38,250 nucleotides of DNA, from the IMG/VR virus record IMGVR_UViG_3300025645_000180, positions 1-38,250 of that record; one strand, written 5' to 3'. The translations under genes were made by a program, and so were the position numbers. Below, in pieces: positions 11,990 through 18,013 of this stretch. A model generated the notes under the pieces. The model ran no database searches. It had not been told where the DNA came from and saw nothing but the letters and a program-made list of their open reading frames with translations. Within the stretch, counting starts at the first letter, position 1, and every line of letters begins with the position of its first letter. This stretch comes from a virus.

Positions 11990-12030
11990 GCCTCCGCCTC
12001 TAGAGCTTAGCTCCACGCGGGGGTTCTTTT
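11990..12030 (+). terminator. Terminator after the 11597 HTH gene
   Basis: CCTCCGC (11991-11997) pairs with GCGGGGG (12017-12023, one G-T pair), with an inner GAGC-TTA-GCTC stem in the loop, followed by TTCTTTT. A second small hairpin, ATCCCC-TT-GGGGAT (11967-11980), lies just upstream. Together they close a one-gene unit. Confidence 0.8.
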
Positions 12031-12101
12031 ACATTCACAGAAATGACCTAAGAGTATGCACATAGTAATTATTGTTGCCCAATGCTACCAAAGGAGCTCA
12101 A

Positions 12102-12368
12102 GTGAAAAAGCAAGAATTAAAAGATAAAGTCACACAATATGGTGATGCAGTAATTACTTATAGAAGTGAAAACTCAAATAAGTTAAAGTATAATGTATGT
12201 ACTCTAGACTTCTCTACGCCTTATATTCAAGGTAAAAAGAACAGAGCAAAAGAAACAGACAGTAATTTGTTGTTCTTTTGTTGGGATACCGACTCATACC
12301 GACTGCTAAAACCAGAAAGTGTAACCACCGTAGTACCCCTATCAGCTGTACTTAAAAACGAGACGTAG
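12102..12368 (+). CDS. Conserved hypothetical phage protein
   Basis: I start at GTG 12102-12104, since AAGGAG lies 5 bases upstream; an in-frame ATG at 12072 has no ribosome binding site. The 88-residue protein is beta-rich: YGDAVITYRSENSNKLKYNV, then LDFSTPYIQGKK and LLFFCWDTDSYRLLKP. I associate it with conserved cyanophage and marine-phage proteins near ssDNA-binding genes; function unknown. No promoter is obvious, so it may be expressed by read-through. Confidence 0.6.
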   Translation: MKKQELKDKVTQYGDAVITYRSENSNKLKYNVCTLDFSTPYIQGKKNRAKETDSNLLFFCWDTDSYRLLKPESVTTVVPLSAVLKNET

Positions 12369-12369
12369 T

Positions 12370-12669
12370 ATGGAACTCCATGAAGCACCTGAAATGTATG
12401 AGAGAATCATACACCTTGACGCTATTAAGCAAACACAAGTCAGGTTAACCGTAAGTACCTTTCGTGGAATAGAATACCTTAGTTTAAGAAAATACTATAT
12501 GGACTTTGAAGAGGAATGGCAGCCTTCCAAAGAAGGAATAACTATGCCTATAGACTTCATAAACTCTAGGGAGCTCTTCATAGGGCTTACCGAGATACTA
12601 TCCCTAGCCGAATCAAAGGAAGTTATCATGGAATACTTTGGTGATTTGCTAGCAGATATGTATAAATAG
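12370..12669 (+). CDS. PC4/p15-like ssDNA-binding transcriptional coactivator homologue
   Basis: In this 99-residue protein residues 20-75 match the PC4/YdbC fold: VRLTVSTFRGIEYLSLRKYY, then EEEWQPSKEGITMPIDFIN and a helix RELFIGLTEIL. The pattern strand-FRG-strand-R-YY, W-P-KGI and the final helix is characteristic. PC4-like proteins bind ssDNA as dimers; phage T5 encodes one. The role could be in replication or transcription bubbles. It lies one base after its neighbour and just before the ligase promoter. Confidence 0.75.
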   Translation: MELHEAPEMYERIIHLDAIKQTQVRLTVSTFRGIEYLSLRKYYMDFEEEWQPSKEGITMPIDFINSRELFIGLTEILSLAESKEVIMEYFGDLLADMYK

Positions 12670-12672
12670 TTC

Positions 12673-12701
12673 TTGACTTTTCCTTATTTTTTAAGTATAA
12701 T
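12673..12701 (+). promoter_or_regulatory. Sigma70 promoter for the ligase N-terminal gene
   Basis: TTGACT (12673-12678), 17-bp spacer, TATAAT (12696-12701), followed by ACTTATCTAAATTAATG. The ligase ATG is at 12732, so the leader is about 24 nt with AGAGG as ribosome binding site. Confidence 0.85.
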
Positions 12702-12731
12702 ACTTATCTAAATTAATGAAAGAGGCAAGTA

Positions 12732-13658
12732 ATGAAGAAGTTCTTAGACAAAGCAGCACACGCTTATTTCGAAGGTAATCCTATCATCAGTGACGGTGAG
12801 TGGGACTTCTTGTCTCGTGTTTTTAACTACGATGATGTTGGTTATACTCCTACAGATGGCGTTCGTCATTTGTTCCAGATGTATTCTTTGCAGAAATGTT
12901 TCGATATATTGAACCCGCCCTTTCATGTACTAGGTAAAGACGTTATCGCTTCTCCTAAGCTTGACGGTGCTGCTGTGTCTCTAGTTTACATTAACGGAGA
13001 ATTTACTCAAGCTCTTACGCGTGGCGATGGTATCTTTGGTAGAGATGTTACAGATAAGATGGCTTTGCGAGTACCTGCACAAATACTAGAAAGTGGCGTA
13101 GTACAGATCACTGGCGAGCTAGTAGCTCCTGATAATATTGAAAACTCTCGTAACTACGCTGCGGGGTCACTGAACCTCAAGTGTACTAAAGAGTTTGATA
13201 GCAGGTCTACTTACTTTTACGCCTACGGGCTACAGTGTGATAACGGTTTAGTAAGCTGGGCAGAAGATATGGATCGGTTAGCCCTTCAAGGCTTCAACAC
13301 TGTACATACTCATATGACAGCAGGCTTTCCGCAAGATGGTATTGTCTACCGTATCAATGATAACTACTTATTTGCCTCTCTAGGCTATACTGCCAAGCAT
13401 CCTCATGGAGCGTTCGCTCTTAAGGAAAAGCAGGTGGGTGTAGTTACAAAACTACTAGATGTTGTCTGGCAAGTAGGTAAATCAGGTATTATTAGTCCAG
13501 TTGCAATACTAGAGCCAGTATTGGTAGGAGATGCTACTGTGTCAAGAGCCACTCTTCATAATATAGACTATATTAGAGAGTTGGACTTAGAGATTGGATG
13601 TGACGTAGAAATTATTCGCTCTGGGGAGATCATTCCCAGAGTCGTCAGACGCGTATGA
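12732..13658 (+). CDS. ligA: NAD+-dependent DNA ligase, N-terminal half (adenylation + OB domains)
   Basis: The 308-residue protein carries a shortened domain Ia (AYFEGNPIISDGEWDFL, residues 11-27), the nucleotidyltransferase motif SPKLDG with catalytic Lys76, GDGIFGRDVT, RNYAAGSLNLK, FPQDGIVYRI and HPHGAFALK, then the OB domain with WQVGKSGIISPVA and VSRATLHN. It ends right after EIIPRV, where cellular LigA (about 670 residues) continues into the zinc finger, HhH and BRCT domains. Those domains form the next gene. It seals nicks using NAD+. The half has its own promoter. Confidence 0.92.
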   Translation: MKKFLDKAAHAYFEGNPIISDGEWDFLSRVFNYDDVGYTPTDGVRHLFQMYSLQKCFDILNPPFHVLGKDVIASPKLDGAAVSLVYINGEFTQALTRGDGIFGRDVTDKMALRVPAQILESGVVQITGELVAPDNIENSRNYAAGSLNLKCTKEFDSRSTYFYAYGLQCDNGLVSWAEDMDRLALQGFNTVHTHMTAGFPQDGIVYRINDNYLFASLGYTAKHPHGAFALKEKQVGVVTKLLDVVWQVGKSGIISPVAILEPVLVGDATVSRATLHNIDYIRELDLEIGCDVEIIRSGEIIPRVVRRV

Positions 13659-13676
13659 CCCATAAAAAAATAACTC

Positions 13677-13705
13677 TTGACTTTATCTTAAACTTACGAT
13701 ATAAT
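13677..13705 (+). promoter_or_regulatory. Sigma70 promoter for the ligase C-terminal gene
   Basis: TTGACT (13677-13682), 17-bp spacer, TATAAT (13700-13705), followed by ATCTTTTCAAAATTAAGGAATC. It sits in the 73-base gap between the two ligase halves, so the halves can be transcribed independently. Confidence 0.87.
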
Positions 13706-13731
13706 ATCTTTTCAAAATTAAGGAATCATCT

Positions 13732-14481
13732 ATGACATATATCGAACCACCTACAAGTTGCCCATCGTGTAACTCTGTTATCGTTGTCATAAATAATCTT
13801 TTGTTTTGCAAAAACACATCTTGCGGTACAAAAATTCACAAAAAGCTAGAACACTTTGCAAAGACCCTCAAGATCAAAGGGCTCGGACCAAAAGCTATCG
13901 AGAAATTAGGGGTCACAACTTCACAAGAGTTGTACTTGCTGACTAAAGATGACTTAGTGTCTATCCTAGAATCTGAGAAGATTGGTGTGAAGCTTTTCGC
14001 TGAAATACAAGTATCAAAGAATGTGCCAATGAATGTAGTACTTCCTGCACTTAGTATCCCTTTGATCGGCAACACAGCAGCTAAAAAATTAGCAACTGTG
14101 TGCGATACAATACACGATATTAATGTAGATAATTGTGATGCTGCGGGCTTAGGCCCAAAAGCCACAGACAACCTACTTTCATACCTGAGTGAGAATGGCA
14201 TTGCGCTACTAGATCATCCATTCTCTTTCAAGTTCGAGAAACCACAAGTCGTACTAGCCCAGAAAGGAGTAGTATGTATCTCAGGCAAGTTAAAATCTTA
14301 TAAAACTAAAGCTGAAGCCTCAGAGATACTACAACAGAACGGTTACGCGATTAAGGCTTCTTTGACACGAGACGTTACCATTCTAGTTAATGAGAGTGGT
14401 ATAGAGTCTCAAAAAACACAAAAAGCCAGAGACGCTGGCGTACAAATTATAACTAACCTACAACAATTCTTGGAGAATTAA
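13732..14481 (+). CDS. ligA: NAD+-dependent DNA ligase, C-terminal half (Zn finger, HhH, BRCT)
   Basis: The 249-residue protein begins with a four-Cys zinc finger (C10, C13, C26, C31), followed by helix-hairpin-helix repeats (IKGLGPKAIEKLGV; ALSIPLIGNTAAKKLA; AAGLGPKATDNLL) and a C-terminal BRCT domain (about 177-249: GVVCISGKLKS...KTQKARDAGVQII). This is exactly the part missing from the preceding gene. In cellular LigA the HhH region holds the DNA and is needed for efficient ligation, so the two products probably assemble. AAGGA precedes the ATG. Confidence 0.9.
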   Translation: MTYIEPPTSCPSCNSVIVVINNLLFCKNTSCGTKIHKKLEHFAKTLKIKGLGPKAIEKLGVTTSQELYLLTKDDLVSILESEKIGVKLFAEIQVSKNVPMNVVLPALSIPLIGNTAAKKLATVCDTIHDINVDNCDAAGLGPKATDNLLSYLSENGIALLDHPFSFKFEKPQVVLAQKGVVCISGKLKSYKTKAEASEILQQNGYAIKASLTRDVTILVNESGIESQKTQKARDAGVQIITNLQQFLEN

Positions 14482-14483
14482 AA

Positions 14484-15209
14484 ATGGCACTTCCTAAGTG
14501 GACAGACGAGCGTACAGCTCAATTAACAGCATTCATCGGTGACGAGTCACCTGTATCACAATCTACTGTTGCAGAAGCAGCAGATCAGTTAGAGACTAGC
14601 CCACGCTCAGTTTCTAGCAAACTTCGCAAGATGGGTTTCGACGTAGAACTAGCTTCTGCATCAGCCACTCGTGCGTTCTCAGAAGCTCAAGAAGCAACTC
14701 TTTTAGCTTTTGTTACAGATAACAGCGGTGATTACACTTACGCTGATATCGCGGGTCATTTCGAAGATGGCGCGTACTCACCTAAATCAATCCAAGGCAA
14801 GATCTTGTCTATGGAATTGACTGGTCACGTTAAACCTGCTCCTAAAGTAGAGTCTGTAAAGACTTATACTGATGCGGAAGAAGTTGTTTTCGTTGATCTA
14901 GTAAATGGTGGTTCTTTCGTTGAAGAAATCGCAGAAGCCTTAGGCAAATCTGTAAACAGTGTTCGTGGTAAAGCTCTTAGCTTATTACGTGCTGAATTGA
15001 TTACTGCAATTCCTAAGCAAAAAGAAACTAAAGGTTCTACGAAAGCAGATCCTTTTGCAGACCTTAATGACATCGACGGTATGACTGTTGAGCAAATCGC
15101 TGATGCGATTGGTAAAACTGCACGTGGTGTTAAAACTATGCTTACTCGCCGTGGCTTGGTCGCTTCTGACTACGATGGCGCTTCAAAGAAAGAAAAAGCA
15201 ACTGCTTAA
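14484..15209 (+). CDS. Four-module SANT/GcrA-like HTH protein
   Basis: The 241-residue protein is built of repeated HTH modules: about residues 4-49 (KWTDERTAQL, TSPRSVSSKLRKMGF), 62-108 (FSEAQEATLLAF, SPKSIQGKILSM), 121-163 (YTDAEEVVFVDL, SVNSVRGKALSLL) and 190-226 (MTVEQIADAIGKTARGVKTML). Linkers are Lys/Ala-rich. Multiple SANT-like modules suggest cooperative DNA binding, perhaps coating or architectural. It follows the ligase C-half with 2 bases between, and a strong terminator follows it. GGAG precedes the ATG. The exact function is unknown. Confidence 0.7.
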   Translation: MALPKWTDERTAQLTAFIGDESPVSQSTVAEAADQLETSPRSVSSKLRKMGFDVELASASATRAFSEAQEATLLAFVTDNSGDYTYADIAGHFEDGAYSPKSIQGKILSMELTGHVKPAPKVESVKTYTDAEEVVFVDLVNGGSFVEEIAEALGKSVNSVRGKALSLLRAELITAIPKQKETKGSTKADPFADLNDIDGMTVEQIADAIGKTARGVKTMLTRRGLVASDYDGASKKEKATA

Positions 15210-15229
15210 TAAGTAGTTGTTAAACTATA

Positions 15230-15259
15230 AGCCTCTGGGCCAGTTCCAGGGGCTTTTTT
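15230..15259 (+). terminator. Terminator between the HTH repeat gene and the helicase
   Basis: AGCCTCTGG (15230-15238) pairs with CCAGGGGCT (15246-15254, one T-G pair) around a 7-base loop and runs into TTTTTT. No promoter is visible between it and the helicase start, so the helicase may depend on read-through or antitermination. Confidence 0.88.
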
Positions 15260-15285
15260 AGAATGTCAAATCGGGAGAATTTTGA

Positions 15286-16635
15286 TTGAATATTGCTAGT
15301 GCTCTTATAAAGCAAGTGCTTGAGCTACAGGACTTCGAGACCTGGACTAGCTGTCGCAAGAATTATCTACCAACGGAGTATCATTCTCTGTATGGAATCA
15401 TAGATCATCATTGTGAAAAATATCACAAAATGCCTACATTTGACGACCTCAAGTTTGAAATCCGCGATAGCGGGGTTCGAGAGAAGTTGTATGCAATTGA
15501 AGCCGTTGAGGTGGATGCAGATGCCTTCATGCTTTTGGAGTATCTCAAGAATGAGTACGCTCAGAAAGAGATCTTGAACTCACTTGAGGACTATATTGAG
15601 AATTCTGTAGCTTTTGAAGATGCAGAAGAATCAGTAAATCATCTCCATCAGATCGTACTAGATGTCGAAAATAAAGTAGACCTAGAACGACCACAAGATA
15701 GTATGCAACGTATTACCTTGTTTGAAGATGATGAAGATATTGGTAATTATCTACCCCTCGGCCTTAATACTGAATACGATCATGAGATCAAGTTCTCCCC
15801 ACGGGATCTAATCCTAGTGGGTGGTAAACGAGGGGCAGGTAAGTCCATTATCTGTTCTAATGTCGCGAATAATGTATTCAATTCAGGAAAGACTGCTATT
15901 TATTTCACTATTGAGATGGATAGCAGATCTATTCTGCAAAGATGCTGCTCTATCGCTACGGAGATACCTTTCGCTCGCTTACGTACTAAGAATCTTAGTA
16001 TGCCTGAGTGGGAGAAAGTAGCTTCATGGTGGGCAGCTCGTTTTGAGAAAGGACAGGAACGTTTGAAAGAGTATAGAGAAAATCGTGATTTTGATAGGTT
16101 TCATCATGAACTTACTACCACCTGTGAGCTCCTCCCGACTCAACAGCTGGATGTAGTCTATGATCCCTCTCTAACACTGTCTAAGATCAGAGCAGAACTT
16201 GATAAGAAGGTTAAAACTCTAGACGTAGGTGTGGTGATTGTCGATTATATCAACCAAGTAAAGCGTTCCAATCTACCCTCACGTGGCGGTCAATATGATT
16301 GGACGGAGCAAATCGAAGTTAGTAAAGCCTTGAAAGCTATGGCACAAGAATTTGAAGTACCAGTATTCTCACCTTACCAAACTGATGCAAGTGGCGAAGC
16401 CCGTTTTGCAAAAGGTATCCTAGATGCGGCAGATGCGGCGTATTCGATAGAAACTTGGGAGCAGGAAGATAACTGTATGACATTGAACTGTGTGAAGATG
16501 CGCTCCGCATCCATGAAGTCCTTTTCGTCTAAAATGTGCTGGGAGACCTTGAAGATAGGTCCTGAGTCCACTCTTACGCCTAACGAGAAAGCGGATGCTG
16601 AAAATCGTTCAGACGAACCCATAGACGACATCTAA
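15286..16635 (+). CDS. dnaB: Replicative DNA helicase (DnaB/T4 gp41-like)
   Basis: The 449-residue protein starts at TTG 15286 with GGGAG 8 bases upstream. The N-terminal 150 residues are helical, as in DnaB-type primase-binding domains. The RecA-like core has Walker A GGKRGAGKS (about residues 179-187), the H1a-like IYFTIEMDS, Walker B VVIVDYINQV (about 318-327), and a later QTDASGEARFAKG. It would unwind DNA 5'-3' at the fork as a hexamer with the primase at 17186. A strong terminator lies 27 bases upstream. Confidence 0.88.
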   Translation: MNIASALIKQVLELQDFETWTSCRKNYLPTEYHSLYGIIDHHCEKYHKMPTFDDLKFEIRDSGVREKLYAIEAVEVDADAFMLLEYLKNEYAQKEILNSLEDYIENSVAFEDAEESVNHLHQIVLDVENKVDLERPQDSMQRITLFEDDEDIGNYLPLGLNTEYDHEIKFSPRDLILVGGKRGAGKSIICSNVANNVFNSGKTAIYFTIEMDSRSILQRCCSIATEIPFARLRTKNLSMPEWEKVASWWAARFEKGQERLKEYRENRDFDRFHHELTTTCELLPTQQLDVVYDPSLTLSKIRAELDKKVKTLDVGVVIVDYINQVKRSNLPSRGGQYDWTEQIEVSKALKAMAQEFEVPVFSPYQTDASGEARFAKGILDAADAAYSIETWEQEDNCMTLNCVKMRSASMKSFSSKMCWETLKIGPESTLTPNEKADAENRSDEPIDDI

Positions 16636-16646
16636 CAAAATAGTTC

Positions 16647-16675
16647 TTGACATTTGCTTTATAATTTGATATAAT
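16647..16675 (+). promoter_or_regulatory. Sigma70 promoter for the primase-polymerase unit
   Basis: TTGACA (16647-16652), 17-bp spacer, TATAAT (16670-16675), both perfect, followed by ATCTTTCTTAAATGAGAGG. It would drive the run from 16704 to the UvsW-like helicase at 23654. Confidence 0.88.
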
Positions 16676-16703
16676 ATCTTTCTTAAATGAGAGGAGTATA
16701 ATC

Positions 16704-16997
16704 ATGATAGTAAGCGGAAGTATTAATTACACTACATCTGGTCGTAAACGCAAGGCTACTAAAAGAGTTAAGAAAGCATCTCCTGTTGTAAGGCGAACTA
16801 CCTTATTACCCACTTTTGACACACCTTACCGTAGGGAGACTATAGATTATCCGTCTCAGCCTATGATGGGTATTGCCAGCAAACCTGACACCAGTTATAA
16901 AAAAGAAGTATCTAAACAATATACTTTGGCTCCTGCCTACAACAAAGGTGCGTACCAAGTAATCCCACTAGACAACATAAAACATATAGGAAAGTAA
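16704..16997 (+). CDS. Basic hypothetical protein
   Basis: The 97-residue protein (MIVSGSINYTTSGRKRKATK...) has a very basic segment RKRKATKRVKK near residues 14-24, then a Pro/Tyr-rich low-complexity middle with no predicted helix. AGGAG lies 7 bases before the ATG. It may bind nucleic acid. It is the first gene of the primase-polymerase unit. No family recognised. Confidence 0.65.
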   Translation: MIVSGSINYTTSGRKRKATKRVKKASPVVRRTTLLPTFDTPYRRETIDYPSQPMMGIASKPDTSYKKEVSKQYTLAPAYNKGAYQVIPLDNIKHIGK

Positions 16998-16998
16998 A

Positions 16999-17184
16999 AT
17001 GCCAATTAAGTTCAAACCTTCACAAAAAGTATTGTTAGACCGTAAAGCACAGAAGTACTCTACTCAACATTTCTATATGAAAACTACCTCTACTACAGAG
17101 TTAGTAAAAGAATTAGCGAGAGCAGTACCAAAAGTACAACAAAAAATCCGTAACGAATTAACCAGAAGAAAAGTAGAATACTAA
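16999..17184 (+). CDS. Small conserved phage protein
   Basis: The 61-residue protein (MPIKFKPSQKVLLDRKAQKY...) includes FYMKTTSTTELVKEL and closes with QQKIRNELTRRKVEY. It is basic and helical at the C-terminus. I associate the FYMK-T-S-EL pattern with conserved small proteins beside primase/helicase genes in T4-like and marine phages; function unknown. Confidence 0.6.
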   Translation: MPIKFKPSQKVLLDRKAQKYSTQHFYMKTTSTTELVKELARAVPKVQQKIRNELTRRKVEY

Positions 17185-17185
17185 T

Positions 17186-18013
17186 ATGAATGTTCAGGAT
17201 TTACTAGAAAGCAAGAAAGTAGAGTATGTATATAAAGGTCAAGACTTCTTGGTCAAGTGCATAAATCCTGAGCATCCTGATAGAAATCCTAGTATGCGGG
17301 TAGATCAGATTACTGGAGTATTCCAATGTTTTAGTTGTGAGTACAAAGGTAATCTATTTACGCATTTTGGGGAAAAGGCAAACCAACTGCAATTAAAGCG
17401 TGAACTTTTAAAGAAGCGTATAAACGAAAAACGCGCTGAGAGCATTGGTTTGTCTTTTCCCAAAAGTGCGGTACCTTATATTGGAAACTGGAGAGATATA
17501 AAACCGGAAACCTACAGACGATTCGAAGCCTTTAACAGTGTAGACAAAGATCACATTGGTCGAATCGTTTTTCCTGTACGAGATATGTCAGGCAGAATAG
17601 TAGCCTTTAACGGTAGACATACAGCTCAAGGAATTCCGAAATACATGATCACTCCAGCGGGGGCAAGGATGCCATTATTTCCTGTAGTAAAACCAATACA
17701 AGGTGCAATCATATTAGTAGAAGGTATATACGATATGATTAATTTGCACGATAAAGGTTTAGATAATGCTGTTTGCTGTTTTGGAACAAAGAATATAAAT
17801 ACAGATAAGCTATCCATGCTAAAAATACAAGGGATAGACAGTGTAGACATTTTCTTTGACGGCGACGATGCCGGACAGCAAGCAGCATCTAAAGTTAAAG
17901 AAATGTGTGAGCAGGTAGAGTTGGTGTGTAGAAACATTCACTTAAACAATACCGACCCTGGCGCATTAACCGAACAACGAGTACGTAAACTAAGAGAAAA
18001 ATTATATGCCTAA
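17186..18013 (+). CDS. dnaG: DNA primase (DnaG-like)
   Basis: The 275-residue protein has an N-terminal zinc ribbon (CINPEH near residue 26, CFSC near 48-51), then a TOPRIM fold with AIILVEGIYDMINL (about 174-187) and VDIFFDGDDAGQQA (about 219-232), the metal-binding Glu and DxD. It lacks the long C-terminal helicase-binding domain of cellular DnaG (about 580 residues), as expected for a compact phage primase. It makes RNA primers with the helicase at 15286. It overlaps the polymerase gene by 8 bases. Confidence 0.9.
   Translation: MNVQDLLESKKVEYVYKGQDFLVKCINPEHPDRNPSMRVDQITGVFQCFSCEYKGNLFTHFGEKANQLQLKRELLKKRINEKRAESIGLSFPKSAVPYIGNWRDIKPETYRRFEAFNSVDKDHIGRIVFPVRDMSGRIVAFNGRHTAQGIPKYMITPAGARMPLFPVVKPIQGAIILVEGIYDMINLHDKGLDNAVCCFGTKNINTDKLSMLKIQGIDSVDIFFDGDDAGQQAASKVKEMCEQVELVCRNIHLNNTDPGALTEQRVRKLREKLYA

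Noticed and set aside
12020-12075. Possible promoter before the 12102 gene (TTCACA ... TATGCA)
   Set aside because: The spacer is only 15 bp and the -10 is poor, far below the quality of the other promoters here.
13836-14201. 121-codon leftward frame opposite the ligase C-half
   Set aside because: The plus strand encodes clear HhH motifs; the antisense frame is a shadow.
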